From Bog-756 sp963701325 (GTDB lineage: Bacteria; Actinomycetota; Acidimicrobiia; Acidimicrobiales; RAAP-2): a DNA stretch of 64,000 bases. Made by a program: the position numbers and the translations under genes. The stretch covers positions 2,480,001 to 2,544,000 of the forward strand of contig OY969604.1 of assembly GCA_963701325.1 (NCBI GenBank). The letters are read 5' to 3'. How positions within the stretch are numbered: the first letter of the stretch is position 1; each line of letters begins with the position of its first letter. The notes beneath the pieces are model-generated. The model was not told the origin of the DNA, searched no databases, and saw nothing but the letters and a program-made list of their open reading frames with translations. Below are positions 51,413-59,391 of the stretch, in pieces.

Positions 51413-52564
51413 ATGACGTATGTTGGCGACCGGAAGGTGCTCGATGCCGACAGCCACGTGATGGAGCTCGCCGACTTCCTCGACGAGTTTCTCGGCCCCG
51501 AGCACCGGGGGAAGCTGCGGCCGGGGGCGGCCGACCTCTACGCACCGGTGGTCGACGACGCGGTGGCGCGGGCGGGAGCCCGACGGGCCTCCCCTGCGGA
51601 GGCGGCCCGTGCCGAGGAGCGGCTGCTCCACGACAAAGGCTGGTACGCCCTCGGTGCATTCGACTCCGAGGAGCGGCGTCGCGTCCTCGACCTGCTGGGG
51701 GTCGAGGGCCAGCTGGTGTTCGCCACCTTTGCGGCATCCCAGTTCGCCGGTCGTGATGTCGGGCTTCTCTACGCCGGGGCGGCCGCCCAGAACCGGGCGA
51801 TGGAGCGTTTCTGCTCGGCCGACGAGCGACTCCTGTCGGTCGCCTTCGTCCCTCTGGTCGACCCCGGGCGGGCGGTGGACCTCGTCGGCGAGGCGATCGC
51901 CGGGGGCTGTGCGGCGGTGATGGTCCCCTCGACGGCGGCCGGCGACCGCGCCCCGACCCACCCCGACCTCGATCCGTTCTGGGGAACGCTGGCCTCGGCC
52001 GGCGTGCCCTTCGTGCTCCACGTGGGTGGGGGCGGCCGACTCCTCGATCCGGCCTTCCACAACAACGGCATGCCGGTCACCGACCACCTGGGCGGCGGCG
52101 AGAACGTCCGCTCGAAGGACTTCCTCGCGATCCCGCACTCACCCGGGCTCTTCCTCGGGACCCTCGTCTACGACGGCCTCTTCGACCGATTCCCGGCACT
52201 GCGCGGGGGGTGCATCGAGCAGGGGGCGGGGTGGGTGGTGTCGTGGTTGCGACACCTCGACGTCGGGGCGCGGGCCTTCCGCCGCACCGAGGAGCCGCTT
52301 CGCCGCCTGGAAGGCGCGCCCTCGGAGTACGCGCGCCGGCACCTCAAGTTCACCCCGTACCCCGGCGAGCCGGTCGGCTGGATGATCGAGCAGGCCGGGT
52401 CGGAGCTCTTCATGTTCTCGACCGACTTCCCGCACCCCGAAGGGAGTCGGGACCCGCTGGGCCGGTTCGAGGCCGACCTCGTCGGGATCGGCCCAGAGGA
52501 CCAGGAACGGTTCTTCCATCACAACATGTTCGAGCTCCTCCACGGGAGTACGACCGACGGGTGA
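51413..52564 (+). CDS. Amidohydrolase-family protein under TetR control
   Basis: 383 residues of the PF04909-type family. Seen: VLDADSHVMELADFLDEFLG near residue 10 (metal ligands), VEGQLVFATFAASQFAGRD, FVLHVGGGGRLLDP with a metal-binding His, FPALRGGCIEQGAGWVVSW and FMFSTDFPHPEGSRDPL (acidic ligand). AAGGGGGAA is 2-3 nt before ATG 51413. It is only distantly similar to the pair at 16.8 and 22 kb. The family acts as decarboxylases or hydrolases on carboxylated rings; substrate unknown. Confidence 0.88.
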   Translation: MTYVGDRKVLDADSHVMELADFLDEFLGPEHRGKLRPGAADLYAPVVDDAVARAGARRASPAEAARAEERLLHDKGWYALGAFDSEERRRVLDLLGVEGQLVFATFAASQFAGRDVGLLYAGAAAQNRAMERFCSADERLLSVAFVPLVDPGRAVDLVGEAIAGGCAAVMVPSTAAGDRAPTHPDLDPFWGTLASAGVPFVLHVGGGGRLLDPAFHNNGMPVTDHLGGGENVRSKDFLAIPHSPGLFLGTLVYDGLFDRFPALRGGCIEQGAGWVVSWLRHLDVGARAFRRTEEPLRRLEGAPSEYARRHLKFTPYPGEPVGWMIEQAGSELFMFSTDFPHPEGSRDPLGRFEADLVGIGPEDQERFFHHNMFELLHGSTTDG

Positions 52565-52666
52565 ACGCGCGCCGCCGGTGCCGGCTGGGGCTGGGACCTG
52601 AACCCCGGACTCGGGCCCGCGTCGCCCCGCACTGACGACTGTCGGGTCCCCGCCAACGCGGAGCGA

Positions 52667-52672
52667 TAGCGT
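52667..52672 (+). promoter_or_regulatory. Putative -10 box of leaderless amidotransferase gene
   Basis: TAGCGT is 7 nt before ATG 52680; no ribosome-binding site. Confidence 0.5.
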
Positions 52673-52679
52673 CCTCCAC

Positions 52680-53432
52680 ATGGTGAGTTGCCTGATCATC
52701 CAACATCTCGAGCCCGAGTCGTCCTACGCGATCGGCAGGGCGATGGCCGATATCGGGATCACGGTCGACCAGCGCCGCACCGACACCGCCGACCCTCTGC
52801 CTCGGTCCCTCGAGGCCTACGAGGGTCTTGTCGTCATGGGCGGACCCATGTCGGCCGATAGCGACGACGGATTCCCGACTCGCCGGCAGGAGCTGGCCCT
52901 CCTGGCCGAGGCGGTCGAGCTCGGCCTGCCCACCCTCGGAGTGTGCTTGGGTGCTCAGCTGCTGGCGGCCGCGACCGGGGGTCGGATCCTGCGGGGGGAT
53001 ACGGGAGCGGAAATCGGGTGGGCCCCGGTCCTCTTTCATGCCGCTGCCGCCGACGACCACCTCCTCTGCTCAGTCCCAAGTGAGCTCTCGGTCCTCCACT
53101 GGCACGGCGATACCTTCGATCTCCCGCCCGGTGCCGTCCTCCTGGCCTCGAACGACCGCTATGCACACCAGGCGTTTCGTATCGGCCCCCGGGCATGGGG
53201 CTTCCAGTTCCATCTAGAGGTGGACCAAGAGGCGGTCGCCGCCTTCGTCGGCGCCTTCGGCGCCGATCTGCCCGCTGCGGGCACCACGCCCGAGGCCCTC
53301 TTGAACGACACGCAGGCCGAGCTGGTTCGCCTCGAGGTGCACCGCCCCCCTGTCCTTGCTCGCTTCGCCGATCTGGTCGCAGCTCGACCCTCTGGAGTCG
53401 GCGATTCCGATCTGGCGCTCGGCTTTCGCTGA
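52680..53432 (+). CDS. Class I glutamine amidotransferase (GMP synthase-like)
   Basis: 250 residues. Triad residues are visible: GVCLGAQLLAAATGG (Cys89) and FQFHLEVDQ (His178, Glu180); the oxyanion region is VVMGGPMSADSDD. A C-terminal extension beyond residue 185 differs from GuaA, and no synthetase domain is present. Stand-alone members of this type hydrolyse glutamine or gamma-glutamyl amides. It lies just before the XRE-cupin regulator; in polyamine (Puu-like) clusters a gamma-glutamyl hydrolase and an XRE-cupin regulator co-occur, but this protein is not clearly PuuD. Confidence 0.88.
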   Translation: MVSCLIIQHLEPESSYAIGRAMADIGITVDQRRTDTADPLPRSLEAYEGLVVMGGPMSADSDDGFPTRRQELALLAEAVELGLPTLGVCLGAQLLAAATGGRILRGDTGAEIGWAPVLFHAAAADDHLLCSVPSELSVLHWHGDTFDLPPGAVLLASNDRYAHQAFRIGPRAWGFQFHLEVDQEAVAAFVGAFGADLPAAGTTPEALLNDTQAELVRLEVHRPPVLARFADLVAARPSGVGDSDLALGFR

Positions 53433-53519
53433 TCCGAGGTCGCCCTGGGACCCCCCGAGCGGTCGTTTTTCAACCGTGTAAATGGATCGTTTCGCCCGTG
53501 TGAATAATGGGCAACTCGG

Positions 53520-53536
53520 GTTGTCTTTGAGACAAC
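53520..53536. promoter_or_regulatory. Operator of the XRE-cupin gene: 17-bp perfect inverted repeat
   Basis: GTTGTCT-TTG-AGACAAC covers the -35 hexamer of the gene's own promoter. The TTGT...ACAA arms resemble sites of other XRE-cupin repressors. Confidence 0.65.
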
Positions 53537-53549
53537 ACCGCCGTAGGTT
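53521..53549 (+). promoter_or_regulatory. Promoter of leaderless XRE-cupin gene
   Basis: TTGTCT (53521-53526), a 17-nt spacer, TAGGTT (53544-53549), 6 nt, then ATG 53556. Spacing is ideal and there is no Shine-Dalgarno sequence. Confidence 0.6.
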
Positions 53550-53555
53550 GCCTTC

Positions 53556-54134
53556 ATGGGACCAGAGATCGGTGCGGTGCTCACCTCGCTCGGGGACAGT
53601 TTGCGGGCCACCCGGGAGTTGCGTGGACTGACCCTCGAGCAGGCGGCAGAGTTCTCGGGCATTTCGAAGTCCCACCTTTCGCGACTCGAGTCTTCCGAGC
53701 GCCAGCCGTCGGTCGCCTCGCTGTTGAGCCTGGCCGACGCCTACGGCGTGCCGGTGGGCGTCCTCTTCGGGGAACCCCAGGGCAATGCTCCGCTTGCCGT
53801 GGCGCCGCCCGACCAGCCCCGGTACTCCTCGAACGGCCTCTCGATCGCAGCCTGTAGCGGCTATCCCGGTTCGAGCGTGATCGACGCCCTCCGGCTCACC
53901 ATCGACCCCGACCGGGTGCCTCCGGTCCCGGTCCGGCACCCCGGCGAGGAGTGGCTCTACGTCCTGGGCGGCACCCTCCGACTCGAGTACGACGGCGAGG
54001 ACCACCAGCTCGCAACAGGCACCTCCGTCCACTTCAACGCCGAGCTGCCCCACCGCCTCGCGGCTGAGAAATCGGTCGCCGAGGTGCTGCTGGTCGTGGC
54101 CAAGCCCGTTCGCAACCTTCACACCGTCCACTAG
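53556..54134 (+). CDS. XRE-family regulator with C-terminal cupin domain
   Basis: 192 residues. HTH at about 10-65: LRATRELRGLTLEQAAEFSG and ISKSHLSRLESSERQPSVAS. Cupin at about 115-185: VRHPGEEWLYVLGGTLRLEYDG and VHFNAELPHRLAAE. The cupin normally binds a small amine, amide or metal and toggles DNA binding. Its own promoter carries a perfect repeat (53520-53536), so autorepression is likely. It is followed after 14 bp by the M24-like gene, then by an APC permease, as in substrate-inducible uptake operons. Confidence 0.93.
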   Translation: MGPEIGAVLTSLGDSLRATRELRGLTLEQAAEFSGISKSHLSRLESSERQPSVASLLSLADAYGVPVGVLFGEPQGNAPLAVAPPDQPRYSSNGLSIAACSGYPGSSVIDALRLTIDPDRVPPVPVRHPGEEWLYVLGGTLRLEYDGEDHQLATGTSVHFNAELPHRLAAEKSVAEVLLVVAKPVRNLHTVH

Positions 54135-54148
54135 CCCGAGGAGGGACC

Positions 54149-54853
54149 ATGACCATCACCGAAGCCGAAGCCACAACCATCGAAGCAACGGGTAGCGCCT
54201 TTGCACTCGACGGCTACATGGCCATGCGTGCCCGCACTCGCAAGGCGGTCCATCAGATCGCCGACCAGATCACCGCAGGGCTCTCCGAGGAGCAGGCCAA
54301 GGAGGTCGCGCGATCGACTCTGAAGGAGCTCGGGATGCGTCGGGGCTGGCATCACATCATTGTGCGCTGCGGCTCCAACACGACCAAGGACTTCATGGAG
54401 CGGTCGGAGCCCGGAGCGGTGCTTCAGGAGAATGACATCTTCTTCATCGACATCGGCCCGGTCTACGGCGATGTTGAGGGTGACGCCGGCGACACGTTCG
54501 TCCTCGGCGACGATCCACTCCACCTCAAGGCGAAGCGCGACGTCCGTGAGATCTGGGACATCGTCCGGGACAAGTGGTTCACCGAGGAGATCACGGGAGT
54601 CGAGCTCTACAACTTCGCGATCGCAACCACCGAGGAGTTCGGCTGGCGGCTCAACATGGATCTTTCAGGCCACCGGCTCTCTGACTACCCGCATTCGGCC
54701 CACTACGACGGTTCACTGGCCGAGGTCACGTTCAAGCCCAGTCCTAACCTCTGGGTGCTCGAGATCGCCATCGCCAATCGCGAGAAGACGTTCGGCGCCT
54801 TCTACGAGGACCTGCTGCTCGAGGATCAGACATTCCCGGAGGGAACCTTTTAA
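54149..54853 (+). CDS. M24-family (pita-bread fold) metallohydrolase
   Basis: 234 residues, the catalytic domain alone. Seen: GWHHIIVRCGSNTT with the His of the active site, metal-binding Asp residues in FFIDIGPVYGDVEGDAGDTF, SGHRLSDYPHSAHYDGSL with two His, and acidic positions in VLEIAIANREKTFGAF. The family contains X-Pro aminopeptidases, creatinase-like amidinohydrolases and dipeptidases; the N-terminal domain of those enzymes is missing. GAGGAGGG lies 3 nt before ATG 54149. It is cotranscribed with the XRE-cupin regulator and probably degrades the ligand that regulator senses. Confidence 0.85.
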   Translation: MTITEAEATTIEATGSAFALDGYMAMRARTRKAVHQIADQITAGLSEEQAKEVARSTLKELGMRRGWHHIIVRCGSNTTKDFMERSEPGAVLQENDIFFIDIGPVYGDVEGDAGDTFVLGDDPLHLKAKRDVREIWDIVRDKWFTEEITGVELYNFAIATTEEFGWRLNMDLSGHRLSDYPHSAHYDGSLAEVTFKPSPNLWVLEIAIANREKTFGAFYEDLLLEDQTFPEGTF

Positions 54854-55172
54854 TGAGGATGCCGGTACCAGAGGAAATTTGAGCAGAATCTAGGGTATCT
54901 ACTGGGATATCCATTTACCCTTGAAGGACGCGGTTTCCGGGAATCCGACCGCAGCGATCACTACGACCTGATCGCACGTTGACCTGCTTCGATATGGTGA
55001 TTACCACCTCCCCGCTCGTCATATGTCGCGCCTAGTACTCTGTCCAGTCGTGTTCATTGTCCGTTAACAGAGTCCGCTTGATTTTACAAAATGAGTGGCG
55101 CATGGTGAATGAAGAAAGATCAGTATGGCGACGGCCTCAGTCGTACGCACAGGAGATGGAAGGAGACGACCG
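54854..55172. other. 319-bp leader region before the permease gene
   Basis: Lower in GC than its surroundings. It has a dyad GCGATC-N10-GATCGC near 54953-54974 and no ORF with coding features. A promoter or attenuator for the permease is possible; nothing more can be supported. Confidence 0.4.
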
Positions 55173-56750
55173 GTGACCATGATCGAAACCACAAGGCCGA
55201 CACTGTCGGGTGCGTCGAGCGGGCACAGGCACCACGGCCTCAGGTCCCGGGCACTCGGTTTCCCAACCGTCCTCGCTCAGTCGGTGGCCCTGATCTCTCC
55301 GACCATGACCGCGGTGCTGATCATCCCGATCTGCTTCGCCGACGCCGGCAATGGAACCTGGCTGGCCTACGCATTCGGCACCGTGATGCTGCTGTTCGTG
55401 GCCCTGTGCCTCAACCAGTTCGCCAAGCGCTCGGCCCTCCCGGGTTCGATGTACGGCTACACGGCCAAAGGTCTTGGACCGGCGGCCGGGGTCATGTCCG
55501 GCTGGGCACTCATCTGGTGCTATCTGTTCATCGGGGTTGCCGGGCTGACCGGGTTTTCGATCTTCGCGGCGCAGATCGTGTCCTCGATGGGCATCCACAC
55601 GACGATCCCGCCGGTCCTCTTCTTCTGCCTGTCGGCCGCCATTTGCTGGGTCATCGCCTACAAGGACATCAAAGTGTCCTCGGTCTTGACCCTGGTCTTC
55701 GAGGCGGTATCGGTGGCGTGCATCGTCGCTCTTGCGTGGGTGATCCTGTTCAAGGACGGATTCCCGAGTGATCCGGCTCAGCTCAAGGTCTCGGGTCTGA
55801 CGCTCCACGACCTGTCCTTGGCCATCGTGATCACCGTCTTCTCTCTCGTCGGATTCGAGAGTGCCACGGCCCTGGGCGGCGAGGCCCGCAAGCCGCTGCG
55901 CAACGTGCCCCGGGCTGTGGTGACCAGTTTGCTCATCACCGGCGCGTTCATGGTGTTCATGAGCTACGTCGAGGTGTTCGGTTCGAGGCATGCCGGACTC
56001 GACCTGGCGAACCTCGCGGCACCGCTGACCTCACTGTCCGCTGCCTACGGGGTACCGCTCTTCCGGATCCCGATCGACATCGGAGCCATGGTCAGTTTCT
56101 TCTCGCTCAGCTTGTCCTGCCTGAACGCCGGGGCGCGGATCGTCTACCCGATGGCCGACCACCATGTCTTGCCGGCACCGCTCGGTCGCACCCACCCGGC
56201 CAACAAGACTCCACACGTAGCCATCACCTCGTTCATCCTGGTGATGCTGGCCGTGCCCTGTGTACTCGAGATCTTCACCAAGCCACTCACCACGTTCGGT
56301 GACGCCGGCACCCTGGCTGCCTTCGGCTTCATCACCGCCTACTACATGATCACCGTTGCCGCTCCGTTCTACCTCAAGAAGCGGGGCGAACTGAAGCCCG
56401 GACACGTCGTTCTGGCGGTGGTGGCCGCCCTCGCCATGGCGGTACCGACGATCGGTAGCTTCTACCCGGTCCCTGCGTTCCCCGTGAACCTCTTCCCGTA
56501 CATCTTCCTCAGCTGGATGGCGATCGGGGGCACGTGGCTCGTCGCGTTCGAGCCGGCGTCGTGCTCACGTGTTCGACGACATCGAGGCCGATCTCGAAGC
56601 CTCAATGACGGCCTCGGTCCGAGAGCACCACGAGGACATGGGTACTCCGGCCCCGTTCGTTCGTCCGGTGGCCCCGACCTTCGAGGAACTGGAGCTGGCC
56701 CTTCCGGGTGCAGCCTGAACCGCACCTACCGAAAAGCACGGGGTGGGTAA
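55173..56750 (+). CDS. APC-superfamily amino acid/polyamine permease, C terminus frameshifted
   Basis: About 12 membrane helices (first: LISPTMTAVLIIPICFADAG; also VFSLVGFESATALGGEARKP, the APC signature) give an inner-membrane symporter for amino acids or amines. GTG 55173 has AAGGAG 7 nt upstream. As read, the frame ends at 56750 with ~63 Arg/Gly/Ser-rich residues unlike a permease. Switching frame by one base between 56544 and 56572 instead gives VFDDIEADLEASMTASVREH and an acidic tail ending at a stop at 56716-56718, typical of the family. I read this as a one-base frameshift (or sequencing error) after the last helix. Upstream regulator and M24 gene suggest it imports their substrate. 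Confidence 0.87.
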   Translation: MTMIETTRPTLSGASSGHRHHGLRSRALGFPTVLAQSVALISPTMTAVLIIPICFADAGNGTWLAYAFGTVMLLFVALCLNQFAKRSALPGSMYGYTAKGLGPAAGVMSGWALIWCYLFIGVAGLTGFSIFAAQIVSSMGIHTTIPPVLFFCLSAAICWVIAYKDIKVSSVLTLVFEAVSVACIVALAWVILFKDGFPSDPAQLKVSGLTLHDLSLAIVITVFSLVGFESATALGGEARKPLRNVPRAVVTSLLITGAFMVFMSYVEVFGSRHAGLDLANLAAPLTSLSAAYGVPLFRIPIDIGAMVSFFSLSLSCLNAGARIVYPMADHHVLPAPLGRTHPANKTPHVAITSFILVMLAVPCVLEIFTKPLTTFGDAGTLAAFGFITAYYMITVAAPFYLKKRGELKPGHVVLAVVAALAMAVPTIGSFYPVPAFPVNLFPYIFLSWMAIGGTWLVAFEPASCSRVRRHRGRSRSLNDGLGPRAPRGHGYSGPVRSSGGPDLRGTGAGPSGCSLNRTYRKARGG

Positions 56751-56947
56751 TGGGACGACGTTCGAACTCCTGTTGGCCAGCTGACCTGGGAAAATGAGGC
56801 GACTTCGTCCGGGCTCCGCTGGGCTCACCCTGTGCCGCCCAGTGAAGTGACGGGACGAGGGTCGAATCCCCGATCGGAGCGCGTCGAAGAGGGTCGGCAC
56901 CGGGAGGGGCAGAACGCTCTGGTATCACGAGTTGTGCCAGTGTGACA

Positions 56948-56976
56948 TTGACTTGACACCAGAGTGGTGTCATATT
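56948..56976 (+). promoter_or_regulatory. Promoter of the leaderless RHH regulator gene
   Basis: TTGACT (56948-56953), exactly 17 nt, CATATT (56971-56976), 6 nt, ATG 56983. The spacer is filled by a perfect 19-bp inverted repeat. Confidence 0.65.
56954..56972. promoter_or_regulatory. Operator: 19-bp perfect inverted repeat within nested dyads
   Basis: TGACACCA-GAG-TGGTGTCA sits between -35 and -10. An outer pair, GTGCCA (56934-56939) and TGGCAC (56976-56981), is centred on nearly the same point, so two or more dimers could bind. Confidence 0.7.
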
Positions 56977-56982
56977 GGCACC

Positions 56983-57492
56983 ATGGAATTGACCGAGCAC
57001 GTGGAGAGCATTCGCCGGCAATTCGCCGCCGCGGCGGAGGCAGGGGGGGATGAGGCAAAGGAGCAGGCCGAGCGGTTATTCGCGCCTCTCGAGTCGGCCA
57101 TTCGCCTCGCTCTCCAGGACGTCCTCGTTGCTGCAGCCGAGGAGATCACCTGCGATCTGGCTCCCGGTTCGGTGGAGTTGCGGCTGAGGGGCCGGGAGCC
57201 CGAATTTGTTGTGAGCCTTCCCCAGCCCGAGATCCCGTCGGAAGAGGAAGAGGTCCGCCTGTCCGGGCTCGCGTCCCCCGAGGGGGAGGCGGGGGCCACT
57301 GCCCGCATCAATCTCCGCCTCCCCGAGCACCTGAAGGTCCGGGTGGACGAGGTGGCCGCGAGCGAAGGCCTCTCGGTCAACACCTGGCTGGTTCGCGCCC
57401 TGAGCGCGGCTCTAGAGCGAAATAGTTCGGCCGGTCGTCAAAACCGGCGGGCCCCAACTGGATCTCAGCGATACACCGGCTGGAGCCGGTAG
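56983..57492 (+). CDS. HicB/RHH-type regulator heading the DUF4097-ABC operon
   Basis: 169 residues. The N-terminal half is charged and helical (VESIRRQFAAAAEAGGDEAK). The C-terminal part is a ribbon-helix-helix domain: ARINLRLPEHLKVRVDEVAA then SVNTWLVRALSAALER, as in HicB-type antitoxins and Arc/MetJ-like repressors. No HicA toxin gene is adjacent, so it is more likely a repressor of the downstream exporter genes than an antitoxin. A perfect repeat in its promoter is the likely site of autoregulation. It is 16 bp before the DUF4097 gene. Confidence 0.87.
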   Translation: MELTEHVESIRRQFAAAAEAGGDEAKEQAERLFAPLESAIRLALQDVLVAAAEEITCDLAPGSVELRLRGREPEFVVSLPQPEIPSEEEEVRLSGLASPEGEAGATARINLRLPEHLKVRVDEVAASEGLSVNTWLVRALSAALERNSSAGRQNRRAPTGSQRYTGWSR

Positions 57493-57508
57493 TCAGGAGC
57501 GAACCGAA

Positions 57509-58396
57509 ATGGCCGTCTTCCAGACACCCGAACCGATCTGGGTCTCGTTGGAGCTCGGGATCGGTGACGTTCGCCTTGTGGCGAGCGAAAGCATCGAGAC
57601 AGTGGTCGAGGTAGGACCGACCGATCCCACCAAGGAAGCGGACGTCAACGCGGCACGGCAGACCCTGGTCGAGTACGCGTCGGGTTCCCTCCTGGTGAGG
57701 GACCCGAAGAACTGGCGCAAGTGGAGCCTTTGGGGTCCTTGGGGTGGTCGCGCGTCGATCGACGTCGAGATCCAGATACCGGAGGGCTCACATGTGTGCG
57801 CGGACGTGGCGATGGCATCCGTGAGCGGTACCGGCCGGCTCGGCGAGCTCGATGTCAAGACGGGCCTGGGTGACATCCGCGTCGAACGGGCCGGTCCGGT
57901 GAAGATCAGGACCGGGTTCGGCGAGGTCATGGTCGGACGAGTCGACGGCGATGCAGATGTGAAGACCGGTTCAGGTCGGATCGACGTCGGTTCGATCGGA
58001 GGGTCGGCCACCGTCAAGAACTCGAACGGGGAGACCCGTATCGGCGAGGTGGACGGCCGAGCCCGGCTGCAGAATGCGAACGGCACGATCCAAGTGGACA
58101 TCGCACGCTCACAAGTCACGGCAAAGACCGCCCTCGGGGACGTTCGATTGGGAATGCTCTCGCAGGGGTCTAGCGAAGCCAGGACCGCCTGCGGCCAGAT
58201 CAACATCGGAGTGCTCGACGGGGTCGCCGCGTGGTTGGACCTCTCGACCGGCTTCGGCCGGGTCAACAGCGAACTCGAGGACACAGATCATCCCCCGGCG
58301 GAAGAGCAGACCACTGAGATCCGTGCGCACACGGCCGCAGGCGACATCACCATTCGTCGGGTGTCGGCTCATGCCGAACTGGGGACGAGATCATGA
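57509..58396 (+). CDS. DUF4097-family beta-repeat protein
   Basis: 295 residues of repeated short beta strands with alternating Gly and Asp/Val (DVKTGLGDIRVERAGPVKIR, IRTGFGEVMVGRVDGDADVK, VKTGSGRIDVGSIGG, KTALGDVRLGML), forming a probable beta-helix. No signal peptide or membrane helix is present, so it may be cytoplasmic. GGAG is 9 nt before ATG 57509. Its stop overlaps the ATPase start by 4 bp. Function unknown; in actinomycetes this domain often accompanies DrrAB exporters and regulators. Confidence 0.87.
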   Translation: MAVFQTPEPIWVSLELGIGDVRLVASESIETVVEVGPTDPTKEADVNAARQTLVEYASGSLLVRDPKNWRKWSLWGPWGGRASIDVEIQIPEGSHVCADVAMASVSGTGRLGELDVKTGLGDIRVERAGPVKIRTGFGEVMVGRVDGDADVKTGSGRIDVGSIGGSATVKNSNGETRIGEVDGRARLQNANGTIQVDIARSQVTAKTALGDVRLGMLSQGSSEARTACGQINIGVLDGVAAWLDLSTGFGRVNSELEDTDHPPAEEQTTEIRAHTAAGDITIRRVSAHAELGTRS

Positions 58397-59391
58397 GCAC
58401 CGCACCACCCACCGCGATCGCCGCATCGGGTGTGTGCAAGTCGTTCGGCAGCCACCTGGTGCTCGACCAGGTGAGCCTGAGCGCGGACGAGGGCACGATC
58501 CTTGCACTGCTGGGTCCGAACGGGGCCGGCAAGACCACGATCGTCCGCATCCTCTCGACTGTGATCTCGTCCGATTCTGGCTCGATGCACATCGCTGGTC
58601 ATGACGTGGACACCGACCCCGATGGAGTGCGAGCGCTCATCGGGGTCACCGGCCAGTTCTCCGCCGTGGACAACCTGCTCAGCGGAGCCGAGAACCTGCG
58701 GCTGATGGCCGATCTTCGCCACCTCGGCCGCGACGCTGGGCAATCGCGGGTGGCCGAGTTGTTGGAGCAGTTCGACCTCACCGACACCGCCGACAAACCG
58801 CTGTCGACCTACTCCGGCGGGATGCGACGGCGACTCGACCTCGCCATGACGCTCGTCGGTGAGCCCCGGGTGATCTTCCTGGACGAACCCACCACCGGCT
58901 TGGATCCGCGGAGCCGCCTCACAATGTGGGGGATCGTCCGCCAGCTCGCCTCAGCCGGAGTCACGATACTGCTCACCACCCAGAACCTCGACGAGGCGGA
59001 TCAGCTGGCCGATCGGATCGCGGTGCTCGACCAAGGCCGGATCGTCGCCGAAGGAACCCCGGCTGAACTGAAGAGCCGGATCCCCGGCGGGCACGTCCGA
59101 CTCCACTTCGCTAGTCCCGACCTCCTGAACTCGGCGGCCGGGCTACTCCTGGAGGCCGTCTCGGATCAGGACCAGTTGGTCCTGCAGGTCCCCGCAGGTG
59201 GCAGCGTGGACTCTCTACGTGAGCTGCTCGACGAGTTGCACCAAGCACGTGTCGCCGTCGACCGGCTGTCGATTCACAGCCCGGACCTCGATGACGTATT
59301 CCTCGCGGTCACCGGCAGCCATGTCACCCCCAGTCACTTCACCGGCCTGTCCGACGAGGGCTCGACACCACAGGAAGCAGCGCAACGATGA
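58393..59391 (+). CDS. DrrA-type ABC transporter ATPase
   Basis: 332 residues. Walker A LLGPNGAGKTTIVRIL, signature TYSGGMRRRLDLAMTL, Walker B RVIFLDEPTTGLDP, H-loop region TQNLDEADQLADRI, and the ~100-residue C-terminal domain typical of daunorubicin-resistance ATPases. It powers the adjacent permease for export of a hydrophobic compound or lipid. The ATG at 58393 overlaps the upstream stop (ATGA), and its own stop overlaps the permease start. Confidence 0.96.
   Translation: MSTAPPTAIAASGVCKSFGSHLVLDQVSLSADEGTILALLGPNGAGKTTIVRILSTVISSDSGSMHIAGHDVDTDPDGVRALIGVTGQFSAVDNLLSGAENLRLMADLRHLGRDAGQSRVAELLEQFDLTDTADKPLSTYSGGMRRRLDLAMTLVGEPRVIFLDEPTTGLDPRSRLTMWGIVRQLASAGVTILLTTQNLDEADQLADRIAVLDQGRIVAEGTPAELKSRIPGGHVRLHFASPDLLNSAAGLLLEAVSDQDQLVLQVPAGGSVDSLRELLDELHQARVAVDRLSIHSPDLDDVFLAVTGSHVTPSHFTGLSDEGSTPQEAAQR

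Noticed and set aside
56983..57492. Toxin-antitoxin module based on the HicB-like domain
   Set aside because: No HicA or other small toxin gene is adjacent on either side; the downstream genes are a DUF4097 protein and an exporter.
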